Part shown: positions 1 to 11,288 of the stretch, one piece after another
Layout: each line of letters starts with the position of its first letter
Numbering within the stretch: the stretch's first letter is position 1
Assembly (NCBI GenBank): GCA_950106755.1
Contig: OX467089.1
Location: 2,296,501-2,360,500 of the forward strand
Direction: 5' to 3'
Source of the DNA: Climacium dendroides
Lineage: Eukaryota > Streptophyta > Bryopsida > Hypnales > Climaciaceae
Length of the DNA: 64,000 nt
The notes under the pieces: generated by a model
The model's database searches: none
What the model was told of the DNA's origin: nothing
Seen by the model: only the letters and a program-made list of their open reading frames with translations
Position numbers and translations under genes: made by a program

Positions 1-400
1 ATCACTAATATTGATCATGTTTTTGTTTTTTTCTTTCCCTTTGAAATATCCTACATGATGAAAAAATAAATAAATAAATAATATCCTTTATATCTAGTTA
101 AAATTTGTATGCATACAATTTCAAATGAATATTACAAATTTACAATTTGCTCAAAACAATGGCGTAATCTGAAATGTAGGAGAATAAGAGTTGAGGGTTT
201 TAGGGTTCTAGGGTTCTAGGGTTTAGGGTCTCACTGTAAACTTCAAAAAACTCTAAATGATTATTTAAAATCTGATTATAACTTGTCTATTTCTTATTTT
301 CTGGGTTAATGAGAAAAGCATAGGATGTTGAAACTTGAATTGACCCCAAAAAAATGACAGTAAGTAAAGGCGGACGAGAAGAATCCTCGGCTTCATGCCA
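1..400. other. AT-rich non-coding DNA with a telomere-like tract
   Basis: No gene is visible here. The stretch is AT-rich with a short TAAA-type run near 62-82. At about 194-230 there is a degenerate interstitial run of the plant telomere unit (GGGTTTTAGGG, TTCTAGGG, TTTAGGG). It is too short and too diverged to be a chromosome end. Confidence 0.6.
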
Positions 401-419
401 AATTGTCAAAATTTTGGAC

Positions 420-650
420 GCCTCGAAATAATAGGCGACGGGCTAGGCGGATGGGGTGGACGGGGCGGTTGGACGGAGTCGGGTCGTCCGCTTGGTCGGC
501 GGACGGGGTAGCTTTGTCCGCCCGTCCGCCGGGCGGACCTGGACGCCGGCCGCTTGGTCGGCGGACAGGGCAGCTTCGTCCGCCCGTCCGCCGGCTCGGG
601 CCACGTCCGCGTGGTCCGGGATAGGTCCGGTCCCGGGCCTCTTTTAGGTC
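420..650. repeat. GC-rich GGACGG/CCGTCC array (left)
   Basis: A sharply GC-rich island in AT-rich surroundings, made of irregular GGACGG, CCGTCC, GTCCGC and GGCGGAC units in both orientations. The same word family recurs at 5015-5190 and 9289-9640, bracketing the RING gene and the hAT transposase gene. Clustered short GC words near the ends are typical of hAT subterminal transposase-binding repeats, which I infer here. Open frames across the array on both strands result from base composition and are not genes. Confidence 0.7.
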
Positions 651-860
651 TGGAAGCGGACGGGTATATTGGCGGATGGCCAACACACATTTCCTCACTT
701 TCACTCTTCCATTTGGGAATCACTGCCATGTCGGATGTGCTACTATTGCTTCACGCGCTAGTTGCTCCTATGTGGTGAAGAGTGGGGGTCATATTTTGAT
801 CATACTACATTGGATTTTGGTCCTTGGTTACTTACATACGTTTGGAGACAGTGAAGCACA

Positions 861-870
861 TTATATATTT
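861..870 (+). promoter_or_regulatory. Possible TATA box of the RING gene
   Basis: TTATATATTT lies 74 bp upstream of the ATG at 944. A second TATATA word lies at about 885-891. Spacing is reasonable for a plant core promoter with a short leader, but AT-rich matches are common in this window. Confidence 0.3.
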
Positions 871-943
871 TGAGAGAACGGGGATTATATATTAGAAATT
901 TCCATTCTAAAATTGCAAGTGAGTACTCGACACTCAAGCAGTC

Positions 944-3900
944 ATGGCGGGGGCAAGTAGTGCTGCAACTGAAGGCAAGAAGAAGTCAAAGCCGAAGGGC
1001 GTTGGTCATGAGCTACGGTTTGACATTTTGGATGACGTCAACATCAAGGCCGAGACGGGTTGGGAAAAAGAGGATGTGGAGTATTGGACCTCTAAATTGT
1101 ACCGCAAATACGTGAAAATGTATCACATTGGGAAGTTGTGGCCTCGAGAGTGTCACCCTCTTCACACCCGTGAATATTGTTTTAAACCATTGAATTGCCT
1201 CAATGATCATTTTGTGCACCGTTCGATGGAGGTGTGGAAGGCCTTATTTTCGGAGAAGGCAATGAGCAAGGGCAAAATTAACTACAGCTTAGCAGGCATG
1301 GTTTACGCTGAACTCATACTAGGCCGTCAAGTGGATTGGAGTACGTATCCTACGATAGCGACATTGCCACTTGCGATTGGCAGACGTCAGAAACATAACC
1401 CTGATATGTTTGTTCCGAAGGCGCAACTTCCTGAAGCAAGTGAAAAAAAGAAAGCATTAGAGGATGCTGTGGAATCAATTCAGATCCCTCTTGAAATCCA
1501 AGTGCGTCGTACGGAAGTACTGAATGGAAAGAAAATGGCGGTAGAACCGATTTGTATGGAGGACCCCACAAAAGGAAGCACTTGCCTTGTGGACGATGTG
1601 GAGGGAGAGGTGTTTTTGACTCCACCGACGGATTTGAACCCTACACAAAACGTGTTAGAAGGGGTGCCAGAAAGCAACGTTGTAATGAAGCTCCCTCGGC
1701 CAATAGAACATGGATCTACATCGATGTCACAGAAGCACCAAGAAGAGGATCCTATAAAAGACATTGAAGATAGAGAAGACATTCAAGACGTGAAGGAGGC
1801 TCACGCTTGTATTGACCGGTTTTTAGCAGACACAGCACAAGACATCATGTTTTATGTCCCTCCGTCTCCTAAATCAAGGAAAAAACCAAGCCTACTGTCC
1901 AGACCTGAAAATGCAATTCGGACTTCACCAAACCAAAATGAAGAGCATCCAACTCAACCGACAGATGTAAGGATGGACTCTCAAGACGAGGCTGCTGTAA
2001 ACAACGACAAAGAGACCCCGATTATCCAAGATCATCCGTTGCTAGCTTTGTTGGGCCCAGAGGATCTCAAGACTCTACAAAAGATGCCTCCACTAGAAGA
2101 GATGGAGAACTTGTTGCAGTGTTCCCTCCGATGGAATCAATTTGAAATTCAGAGAGAAGCAACAAATGGCGGAAATGAAGGGAGCACTATAAACGAAGGT
2201 GGCCCTGAGCATGTAGGAGGAAATCCTAATGAAGGTGGCACTACAAATGAAGGACGCAGCTCCACTTCAGGCAATTCAACAGCAGGATTTGGCGAGATAT
2301 TTAGAACGGCGTATTCTCTATCATATACAGCTAGAGTTGTGGCTGTATTGACGCCTGCTCTTGCGCAAATAACTGATACATTTACGAAAATGACACCATC
2401 CGTTCTTCATGGTGCTTTGGCTTTCAGAAAGTTTGTCGAGTTTGCGGACAAACTACAAGACGAGAAGTTGGAAGACCTTAAGCATAAATTTTTTTTGGAA
2501 CAGCAGAATTTGGAGTTGAAGGAGGTGCGTTACTCCAAAGAAGATCATGATGACCTCAAGGCAAAGTATGAGATATTGGAGAGCAAATACAACACATTGT
2601 ATTGGAGGCCGACCCCAAACTTGAAGCCCTTGGGTAATGCCTATGAGAGTGTCAAGAAAAATAACAAGACTTTGAAGCGAACGAATGACAATTTGAAGGC
2701 CATGAATGAAAATCTCAAGGCTATGAATGAGAAGTTGGTGTTGGAGTTGAAGACATGCAAAGAGATGTTAGAAGAGCATCGCAAAACATTGTGGACATTA
2801 CAAAACGAGAAGGTAGGTCAACAATCGCCTGGCGGAATAGGGCTATTAGAGGCAAGTGAACCAACACAAGAGAGCGATCAACTATCTCTTCCTCTTGACG
2901 AGGGCAAAGCTGAGGATGGGACCGTAGAACTCCGACAGCGCATTCCGAGTCCAAAATCCATAGTTTTCCCCTCATTTGAAGATGCTTCCATGCAATCACA
3001 AAATCCGGAAGTTGAAGAGTTAAGGCATCAATTGGACTTGGTAGTTCGAGGAAAGAATGAGGCCGAATCAACAATGAAACGAATGATGGAAGTAGGGGTA
3101 CTAAGTGAAATCCTTCCAAAGGAAAATGCGGATTTAAGGTGGATGATGTGGGCGCGACAACTACAAGATCATTCCTCAGTATCATCCGGACTCATGAACG
3201 GGCTCTTGAGGTATGCATTGCAATCAGACACAGCATACGAGAATGTCAAGAGTTCTTATGAGCATTTTGTGGAGAAGTTGGAGGAGGAAAGAAAGGACCC
3301 TAATTTAAAACTTACGGTTTGGGGGAACATGGATAGGATGTATAAGCGGCTAAACCACGGAAAGACCTATGATACGGAGAACATTGATTGGACTTTGGAA
3401 GCAGAGGAAGGATGGGTCCCTTATGGCACGTTGTCAGCTCACTTCCAGCAACATGAGAAGGAGCTTGTGCCAGGAAGTTTTCCAAATACTCCCATCTTGG
3501 AGGGTCATTGTTCTCTTTGCCAAGGTTGTTTTGGGCCCGAAGGAGCTATAGCATTGGGACAGTGTCGCCATACATTCCATGTGTTTTGCATTCAAAGATC
3601 GGCGGAATTTCAACGCCGTTGTCCCGAATGCCGTATTCCTCTGAGCCCAAGGCTGTATGAAATGCTAGGGATTTTGTACCATATGCCTACGGGGCACGAA
3701 TACAATCGATGGAACCTTCCACTTGACCAAGAGCCATACAAATTTCAGAACTATTTGCATTGGGGGAAACCAATGAAGTGGGATGCTCGATCACAAATAT
3801 ATGAGCTATGCGATGGCCCATTTCCCACCAAAGATAAATTCTTTTGGATGACGTCTGACGTGGAGGTTGAGTTGCGTGCCTTTGAGATTAAGAATAGCGA

Positions 3901-4570
3901 GGCTCGAGAGTTGTTCTGTCGCAGCATGGGCGGACATTGGAGCACACAGCACCAAAAGTTCTTTCGAATTCCCAAGAAGGAATGGAAGAGAGAGGGTCCA
4001 AATGACCTCTTGGTGGAGGTTGAGCGTGATCCAAAAGTCATAAAGCAATTTGCGGGCTACAATACGGATTTGATAGGGTGGGCCCTCATTTTGTCGAAGT
4101 TGGAAGAAGCAGTAAGAGTTCGTTCTGTGGTGGACCTAAACGGTAAATCATCTACAGAGCATAAAATAGAAGACGTTGCAAGGGCATTTGACATGAACAT
4201 GAAGGACATTATAACCAAGTGGAGGAAGTATCTAGGAGAGGGAGGCGAACAAACTTGGATGATGAAAAGCGAGGATGAAATGATAAAACAACTAATGGAT
4301 GACATAGATTGTGCTGTGAGGGCTTTGAGGGCCCACAAAGTGGAGCTGTCTCCAAAGAAGAAGAATAAACGGAAGATTGAAGAGGAGGATGACCACTCTC
4401 CGGAAACCAAACGACAATTTGAGAGGGTTGACATGCAGGTACAAGCTAGCCGTGGAGGAAGCAGCCATGGAAATAGTCCGCAACCGGTGCCTCGTCGAAC
4501 AAGTAGAAGACTCATGGCGAGGGAGGGGACATCTCGTGATGCCGAAAAAGATAATAGTGTGTTGAAGTAA
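944..4570 (+). CDS. Large intronless RING-H2 finger protein, element-associated
   Basis: An uninterrupted 1208-codon frame beginning MAGASSAATEGKKKSKPKG and ending in TAA. The N-terminal about 200 residues look globular and are not recognised. Residues about 230-480 are acidic and low in complexity. Residues about 500-680 are strongly coiled-coil, with Asn/Lys-rich heptads. A RING-H2 motif spans residues 856-896 (C-x2-C-x14-C-x-H-x2-H-x2-C-x10-C-x2-C), with all eight zinc ligands present. Near residue 1136 there is a basic PKKKNKRK nuclear-localisation-like run. RING proteins usually act as ubiquitin or SUMO ligases; that role is inferred from the motif alone. The gene sits between two CCGTCC arrays and upstream of a broken hAT transposase, so it is probably element cargo. 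Unlike its neighbours it has no frameshift or nonsense codon, which suggests a recent copy or selection. Confidence 0.8.
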   Translation: MAGASSAATEGKKKSKPKGVGHELRFDILDDVNIKAETGWEKEDVEYWTSKLYRKYVKMYHIGKLWPRECHPLHTREYCFKPLNCLNDHFVHRSMEVWKALFSEKAMSKGKINYSLAGMVYAELILGRQVDWSTYPTIATLPLAIGRRQKHNPDMFVPKAQLPEASEKKKALEDAVESIQIPLEIQVRRTEVLNGKKMAVEPICMEDPTKGSTCLVDDVEGEVFLTPPTDLNPTQNVLEGVPESNVVMKLPRPIEHGSTSMSQKHQEEDPIKDIEDREDIQDVKEAHACIDRFLADTAQDIMFYVPPSPKSRKKPSLLSRPENAIRTSPNQNEEHPTQPTDVRMDSQDEAAVNNDKETPIIQDHPLLALLGPEDLKTLQKMPPLEEMENLLQCSLRWNQFEIQREATNGGNEGSTINEGGPEHVGGNPNEGGTTNEGRSSTSGNSTAGFGEIFRTAYSLSYTARVVAVLTPALAQITDTFTKMTPSVLHGALAFRKFVEFADKLQDEKLEDLKHKFFLEQQNLELKEVRYSKEDHDDLKAKYEILESKYNTLYWRPTPNLKPLGNAYESVKKNNKTLKRTNDNLKAMNENLKAMNEKLVLELKTCKEMLEEHRKTLWTLQNEKVGQQSPGGIGLLEASEPTQESDQLSLPLDEGKAEDGTVELRQRIPSPKSIVFPSFEDASMQSQNPEVEELRHQLDLVVRGKNEAESTMKRMMEVGVLSEILPKENADLRWMMWARQLQDHSSVSSGLMNGLLRYALQSDTAYENVKSSYEHFVEKLEEERKDPNLKLTVWGNMDRMYKRLNHGKTYDTENIDWTLEAEEGWVPYGTLSAHFQQHEKELVPGSFPNTPILEGHCSLCQGCFGPEGAIALGQCRHTFHVFCIQRSAEFQRRCPECRIPLSPRLYEMLGILYHMPTGHEYNRWNLPLDQEPYKFQNYLHWGKPMKWDARSQIYELCDGPFPTKDKFFWMTSDVEVELRAFEIKNSEARELFCRSMGGHWSTQHQKFFRIPKKEWKREGPNDLLVEVERDPKVIKQFAGYNTDLIGWALILSKLEEAVRVRSVVDLNGKSSTEHKIEDVARAFDMNMKDIITKWRKYLGEGGEQTWMMKSEDEMIKQLMDDIDCAVRALRAHKVELSPKKKNKRKIEEEDDHSPETKRQFERVDMQVQASRGGSSHGNSPQPVPRRTSRRLMAREGTSRDAEKDNSVLK

Positions 4571-5014
4571 TTGTGAAATGTTTAATTTCCTATGTAGTCG
4601 TATTTTAATGGCACTTAGGATATAATTATGTAGTGTGGGCTTCATTTTTTTTATGACTAGTAGTATTGTACGTGGCCCACCATGTCCATCATGACTTTTT
4701 TGTATTGCATATACATGTAGTGAAGAAAAACATGTTGCAAGTAATTATTTATTTATTTGAATATATATATATATATTATGTTTTTATTATAAAATTCATT
4801 TTCTTGGACTAAGTTTTATTGAAATGTACATGTTATGCCCAATTTTTAGTGAATTGTGTCGTTGATTGAGAATTTTGTTGTAGTACTTAACACTTGTTTT
4901 CTACTACTTTCGTAATCTAGTTATCCCTAGGATGGAATGCAACCAACTGAACCAAGAGCCCAAAAGTTCGAAGTAAAGAAGTAACTAAGTAAAATTGACC
5001 ACCCTAAAAGGCTA
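4571..5014. other. Non-coding spacer
   Basis: AT-rich DNA downstream of the RING gene, with a TA dinucleotide run at about 4762-4780. No gene, RNA or clear terminal repeat was found. It probably holds the 3' untranslated region of the RING gene. Confidence 0.5.
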
Positions 5015-5210
5015 AAACCGCCCGTCTGACCCGTCCGCCCATCCGACCCGCCTGACCGCCCGTCATCCCCATCCGACCCGTCCGGCCGACTTGTCCGCCC
5101 GCCCATCCGCCCCGTCCTACCGGCCGTCCACCTTGACCGACCCGACCGACCATCCGTCCGCCCTGTCCGCCCACCCCGTCCGTCGGGTTTTCTGACCGTT
5201 GGCAACGGTT
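5015..5210. repeat. GC-rich CCGTCC array (middle) with hairpin
   Basis: Irregular CCGTCCGCC, CCGACC and GACCCGTCC units, almost all in the CCGTCC orientation. The array ends in a perfect 7-bp-arm palindrome at 5195-5209 (ACCGTTG-G-CAACGGT). It separates the RING gene from the hAT gene and has the same word family as the arrays at 420-650 and 9289-9640. Confidence 0.65.
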
Positions 5211-5503
5211 ACTTCTAAGGCATAGAACATTCAACAAATTAGGAGTATAAGAGCAAGGAAGAAGGCATTTACAAGCACTTCTAAGAAACTGAACGCTAAG
5301 ATTTCCAAGGGCTAGGAGCTGCAATCTTTGTGTCCCTTGCTTGGTAATGCATAGTTCAGTGGACAGGGGGGCTTTGGTTTCCAAGGCTTTGCTTACAGAC
5401 TATATTTGATACATGTGACATGGTGATTTGAACCTAAACATTTGGAATTGAAGACAAGATTGGAACTTGAACTTGGACTTGAACTTGAACGGAGCTTTCT
5501 ACA

Positions 5504-8500
5504 ATGAGTAAGGATTTTTCCGGTTGGTATGTTGTTCCATCAAGCGGTAAAGTGCAGTGCAAGGCATGTGACTTGGTGTTTGCAAATTGGAAGTGTCACA
5601 TGTTGAGCCACCTTGGATATGAAGGCAAAGACGGTGTTCGCGACAGGGGGGTAAGCATATGTCCAAAATTGACTTCGTCAATTCGAACTCTTTTTGCCGG
5701 TTGTAATGGGTTATTTCCACGAAGATCGGCCTTTGACAATGTAGATGGTGAAAACATAGGGAGGGTTGCAAACAATGCCTCAAATGGAAGGGATTTTTCA
5801 CGTTCAACACAAGAGGACTCGTGTGCAGCGCCGTCTGAAATTCATCGTGCGTCTTCAAGGGTACATCAAAGTGTGGAAACATCAAGTGAACAATGTCCAA
5901 CTCCACCCTCTTCCATCAATCGGTCCCGAAGACAAAGTCGGCTAGTAGATGGGTTTGAACAAGCTGATAGACGCAATTTGAATGCGTTGTGGGCCAATTT
6001 CTTCTATTCAGCCAACATACCATTTGCGATAGCTCGAAGTGAGGCCTTCAAAGAAGCAGTGAAGAAAACAGCTGAGTTTGGTAAGCCATACAGCCCACCA
6101 TCGAACGACGTCTCTACGAACCAAATTACTAGAAGAAGCGAAAGAAGATGTCAAGCTAAAGTTGCAGAAGAGGACCGAGGATAGTATCAGAAAGTTTGGA
6201 GCAACCTTGTCTATTGATGGATGGAGTTCGGTTACAAATCGGCCATTGGTGAATTGTATGCTTGTATCTTCTGCAGGGGAGCAATTTTTGGGATCGGTGG
6301 ACACAAGTGGGTTCGTAAAAAACGCAGAGTACTTGGCCTCTATTTTGGACAAATTCATACAGAAGGTGGGTCCGCATAATGTGGTGCAAATAACAACGGA
6401 CAATGCTCCTGTAAACCCTCGAGCATGTAGAATCATAAAAGACAAATATCCTCACATTTCTTTTCAAGGTTGTGTGGTGCACACCTTGAATTTGTTGCTA
6501 AAAGATTGGGGGAAGGAAGCATGGGTGGCGGATGTCGTGGCCAAAGCTCATATGGTTCTTACGTTTTTTAGAAAGCGGCACATGCCGCTTGCAATATTTC
6601 GTTCATACGAAAAAGAGCACAACTTATTGATGCCAGGCGAAACAAAATTTGCTTCAAATTTCATTGCGCTTGAACGCTTGTTGAAAGTGAAGGGAGCACT
6701 TCAACATAGTGTGACAGATCTGCGTTGGGAATAATATGTGAGGACGTTGGATGACAAGAAAAAGAAGAACCGTACAAAGTCTCGATGTACAAAGAAGATA
6801 ATAAACAGTGAGCATTTCTGGAGGTGTTGCACGAATTTTGTGCAGTTGATGGGCGTTGTTGTGTATGGCCTTCGTGATTTAGATGCAAAGACGCCATGTT
6901 CAGGGAAAGTTTTGCATATTATGAGGAAGATACGGTCGCATGTGGGGGGGTTAGAAAATCCGCCTTTTCTATTGAGCCCCGAATTTGCCAAACCATTGAA
7001 GAAGGCGTTCAATGCTAGATGGGAAATGGTAGAGACCGATCTCCAATATGCAGGAGCTCTTTTGAATCCCTATCTTTTGCACGATAAAGAACTAGCCGAC
7101 GATTCAGAGGCCACCGAGGCATGCAAGCGTGTTCTCATGCGAATATGTAAACCTACGGACTACGCAGACGTCGTCAAGGAATTCATGGCGTTTCGACATA
7201 GGGAGCCTCCCTTCCACAACATGTTGGATCCAAGTGAACAAAAATTATCGGCACACGCTTGGTGGGATTTTGAAGGCGCATGTGGGAAGCTCATTGCTCC
7301 AATTGCAAGGAGAATATTGGGCCAACCGGTATCTTCATCTTCATGTGAACGGAATTGGAGTAGCTATTCTTTTGTTCACAACAAATCTCGGAATAAGTTG
7401 AGAACAAAGAGAGCTGCGGATTTGGTGTATGTGTATACTAATTCAAGAGTGTTGGCCGCATCCAAGGAGAGGGATGAGAAGAAGTGGTACCTTGAAAATG
7501 TAGATTCAGAAGAATCGGAGGGACCAAACGAAGATGACGAGAGCAGCGAAGATGAAGAAGAAGGTGTTTGTGTGGACGGGAATGAAGCACATGGACAAGA
7601 AGCAAATTGGTACGACCCAATATTCAATGAAGAAGAAGATTTTGATGGCAACACATACAATTTTGGAGGTGAACCATTTGGAAGAGTAAATATGGATGAT
7701 GATGACATGAGCAACAATGATCGAGACGAGTACGACTTTCCAATGGACGATAATGATTGTGGAAACGATGAAGGCGTACCTTCCATAGCAAGGTTTGTAG
7801 ATGGAAATCGATTTCTAAGTAGTGACAAGGTCCTCAATCTAAGCGAAGAGGACGCAAATGTCCAAGTCCTGGCTTCTAATGGAACCATAGCATCCAATGT
7901 TGGAACTTCCGAAATAGATGAAGTGATTGGAAGCGGTAGGTCTCCATCCATAGTGGTGGCCCAACTAGAAAAGAATGACAACGTTGAGGACCGCGAGCAA
8001 ATGAATGTGGACAAGATAAGCGTGGAGTCTCTAGGAGGATTGGCAAGCAAAAGCAACGGGGAACCAAGTAGCCTAAATCATGAAGCGAGTGGGACACAAG
8101 ACAATGTACGTTCGCGTTTGATAGAATGTGGAAGTCCGAACTTGCTTCACAATGGCCAAGGCACAAAGGAAAACATGACAAGTTTTGTACGTCCACCGCG
8201 TAGCATTCCTCCAATAGGTGCACGCTCACTATTTAATAGTGTAAGCACTACTTTGGTGGGTTCAGGAAGTTCTCAACGTCCGACACGAGCTTCCATCATT
8301 TTGAAAGAAATAGAACGTACCGAAAATCGAAGATTGCAGATTTCTTCATTCACCGATGACGAGGAAGATGAGACGTTGGCCTCAATGTTAAAGAAGCAAG
8401 GAAACCGCCTACCAGCATCTTCAACAAGGCTAGCGGACCCGACACTGGAATCTTCAAATGCTATAGAGGCATTCACTGAAGAAGGGAGAAAGTCAGGGAT

Positions 8501-8887
8501 GGCAATGATGATGGAAGAACCCTCTAAAGCAAAGAACAAACGAGTAATGGAGCCGTTTGCTATCTCTCCAACGAAGAAAGTGAATGCAGGAAAACCCCCC
8601 TTGATAAGCGTCTGTCTATTCCAGAACTTCCATTGAGAAAAGGAAGAGCGGTTGATCGCCTCCGTGAACGTGTAGGGAAAACCTTGATGAAAGCAAAGAA
8701 CGAGCAAATGATGGGCAAGCCTAAGAAAGCTCGTGTATCTTCAACAATACAAGAGAAAAGAGGGGAAACTCAAACACTTTCATCAGACGATGAAGAGAAC
8801 ACCATGAGTGATGAAGATGATGGATTCCAATCAAGAGAGTACAGTAGCGGGGTAGAGGTGAAAGGAGATAGTGATTACCACCTCTAG
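5504..8887 (+). pseudogene. Broken hAT transposase (BED finger, DUF659-like core, hAT C-terminal domain)
   Basis: Starts at ATG 5504. A BED-type zinc finger is visible near residues 20-45 (VQCKAC followed by CHMLSHL). A DUF659/hAT core follows (SIDGWSSVTNRPLVN; ITTDNAP; GCVVHTLNLLLKDW), then the hAT dimerisation domain (HAWWDFEGACG; SSSSCERNWSSYSFVHNK). The acidic tail is long. The frame is broken three times: a frameshift at about 6100-6115, an in-frame TAA at 6732-6734 with clear hAT sequence on both sides, and a second frameshift near a C-run at about 8595-8602, after which the tail resumes at 8633. The protein would bind element ends and catalyse cut-and-paste transposition, but this copy cannot be made intact. 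The BED finger is a plausible reader of the flanking CCGTCC arrays. Confidence 0.88.
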
Positions 8888-9288
8888 GCATTCAAATTTA
8901 GAAAGGATTTGAATGAAGAACATTTACAGAACTTGATACTCAAATGCTTACAATTTAGAGAGATGAATAGCTAAGATTTATTAGTTCTCGGAGCATTTCA
9001 TAGTAGTACAAGGTTGCCAAATTATCTTGAAAAAATTAATGAAACTATCATTTTTTGGGGATTTTGTCCCAAGTGATATTGAAGAAATCTTCATTGTGTT
9101 ATTTTTTGTTCTCAATTTCAAGTGTGTAGCACGTAAAAATTTCTGAAGCGCCAAAACTCACAAATATGTAAGAAGAACCCTAAAACAAACTGAAAATCAT
9201 GCAAAATTGCAAAATGCAAAGTTACAAACCCTCACTCTCTCAGTCGATCACTCCCAGACTCCCTAAACCCCTTGCCCCTTGAACTGTT
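8888..9288. other. Non-coding spacer before the right array
   Basis: AT-rich sequence downstream of the hAT gene, probably its 3' untranslated region. I see no further gene in it. Confidence 0.5.
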
Positions 9289-9632
9289 CGCGCGTCCGCC
9301 CGTCCGCCAATCCGTCCGCTCTCCCGTCCGCTCGTCCGCTCGTCCGCCACTCCGTCTGCTCGCCCGTCCGCTCTCTCGTCCGGCAATCCGTCCGCCCGTT
9401 CGTCCGCCCGTCTGCCCATTCGTCCGCTGGCCCGTCTGCCCGTCCGCCAAGAAAAACGGCCGTCCGTCCACCCGCCCGTCCGCCAGTTTGACCGGCCCGT
9501 CCGCCCGTCCGTCCGCCCGCCCGCCCGCCCGCCCGCAGGATGGCGACCAAGGACCGTCCATCTGCGTCCGCAGGGTCTTGACGTGTGGACGTGAGGACGT
9601 CCGATTTTGGACGCAATTTCGCCGCGGACGCA
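9289..9632. repeat. GC-rich CCGTCCGC array (right)
   Basis: Dense CGTCCGCCCGTCCGCC-like units from 9289 to about 9540, grading into GGACG-type units (GGACGTGAGGACGTCC) toward the terminus at 9649. It is the most regular of the three arrays and lies directly inside the inferred hAT right end, where subterminal transposase-binding repeats are expected. The long frames on both strands here are composition artefacts. Confidence 0.75.
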
Positions 9633-9649
9633 CGTCCACGACAACCCTG
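9633..9649 (-). mobile_element. hAT-type right terminus
   Basis: Read on the minus strand the sequence is CAGGGTTGTCGTGGACG, a typical hAT terminus beginning CAGGG. Plus-strand coding sequence of an unrelated retroelement gene resumes immediately outside. The next 8 bases (AGGGAAGT, 9650-9657) would be the target duplication. I could not find a matching left terminus or the duplicate 8-mer in the window, so the left end is either upstream of base 1 or lost. Confidence 0.55.
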
Positions 9650-11288
9650 AGGGAAGTTCATCGGGGCTACAAACCCTAAGGACGGATTTGCTATCAGCGA
9701 GTGCAAGGACGAGAGACATAGGCGGATACTAGAGTTTCTGATTCCGATCTTGTATCCGGAAAAGCCAACGCGGGTTACCATTACGGTGGCCAATACTATC
9801 TTTGGGGCTATGGAGAACCGGGTAGTGCACTGGGGTAGGGTCATAGCCGGGATAGTGGCTAAATTAGCGGATCACGTGACTCGAGCGAAGGCGAATCCAG
9901 TTAGCACCTATTTGTTTCATCTGTACCATCAACAGGAACTTTTGAGTGCGGCGGAAATAATTCAGTATGACACCGGAAAGACGCTCCTATCATACGGACT
10001 TTCCGGGGAGGAAGCGGAAGATCCGGTCGAGTCTGAACCGGAGGAACTTCCCGAGGAACGTTTGACAGATCCAAGGACCAAGAAGAGGAAGTCAACGGAT
10101 CCGGGGTCGAGAATCAAGCCACCAACAATGGAGAGGGGGGAGTCCAGCAAAGGATCTGAAATGGAAACAAAATCCGCATTTTTCAATGTGGGGCTCGAGT
10201 GGATGCGTGAAGCCAAGGTACTTCACGACGGATTGTCAGATTTGGTGATAGATACCGCGGAAGTGTTGAAGGTGGATCTGAATCAGATCGTGGAAGCTGT
10301 CAAGCGATTGCCCAAGCTGGAGGATCTAAAGAAGAGGGAAGATCGGATCCAGGAGTTGGAGGCGGAACGGAACCTACTCCAGACCCGGGTGAATTGGGCG
10401 GAAGGGGAAATGGTAGCTACGAAGGAGAAAGAGAAAGAGGCTCTCGCTTTGGTCAAGAATCTAACCGGGGCAGTCAACATCAAAGCCGACATCATCACGA
10501 AAGCTGCCTTGTTTGATTCGAAGATGATATCGGAAGGCCACATTACCGAAACTAAGGTAGTTACCATCCTCGTAGACTTCACCACGAGGATAGAGCGAGT
10601 TTTCAAGGAGATCCAGAAGTTACTGGCGGCCCTCGACCCAAACCATGCGATGGATTTCTCCACCTCTCCGGAACTTCCTTTTGTCGCAGGTACCCCAAGG
10701 AAACCAGTGGCAGATCCTGCAATCCGGATGGAGGGCCTAAGGGGGATACTCACACCAGCCGAGCCTTCCGCTAGTAAGATACGGATGACGGAGTTGAATT
10801 TGAGGCCAGCCTCGGAACCGGAACCGGAGTCTAGCGCGAAAACGGTTCCGGTGCCATCTAAGTTCTCAACTCTGGAAGTTCCCAAGGCACAAACAATGCC
10901 GAATTTGATGACCGGATCATTCAAGGTTCCAGGACAACAGGTTAGGGGAGATCTCATCAACCGGATCGGTGGGATGACCAATCCGACTCGGACTAATCCG
11001 AAAGGATTTGTGCACATACAAGAGACCATGCCGGAGAAAGGAAGCGAACCCGCAACATTGGAGGATACAACACCAGAGAAGGAGAAGGAAGTTCAAGTCA
11101 TTGAAGATTCCGACGAGGAGAGTGCCCACTCCACTTCTGGAACCGAAGGCGACAGCGATCCGTCTCCCGCAATGCGCCATATTCAGACGCGGGCCACAAC
11201 AAAAACTACGCCAACAAAGAATACGAAGGGGACGCCTACCAGCCAAGCAGGGAGCCGTTCAAAGAAAGGACGGAAGCCAAGACATTAG
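9650..11288 (+). pseudogene. Retroelement-like gene, copy A, 5' end removed by the hAT insertion
   Basis: An open frame runs from the hAT boundary to a TAG at 11286-11288. It begins GKFIGATNPKDGFAISEC and continues with VANTIFGAMENRVVHWGRV. These match copy C (NPPTKKDGFPVAEC; LANTIFGALSGDQKIDWGVV) and more weakly copy B (NPKEGHQVSDLVNPEYW; ASTILGSLQGKMMMDWAAI). A central coiled coil (about 10280-10620) is followed by a Pro/Ser/Glu-rich stretch and a very basic tail (SRSKKGRKPRH). This layout resembles a gag-like or ORF1-like structural protein of a retroelement. No protease, reverse transcriptase or integrase is visible nearby. The family is not firmly identified. No natural start remains. 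Confidence 0.6.

Noticed and set aside
194..230. A chromosome end
   Set aside because: The telomere-like units are few and degenerate. Similar tracts at 28433 and 34395 show that they are interstitial.
360..420. Left terminus of the hAT element
   Set aside because: No CAGGG start and no AGGGAAGT duplicate is present, and the sequence to the left does not resemble the 5' half of retroelement-like copy A.
9240..9844. Long Arg/Gly/Ala-rich open frames on both strands of the CCGTCC arrays
   Set aside because: They result from a GC-rich short-word repeat without stop codons. No start context, domain or conservation supports them.
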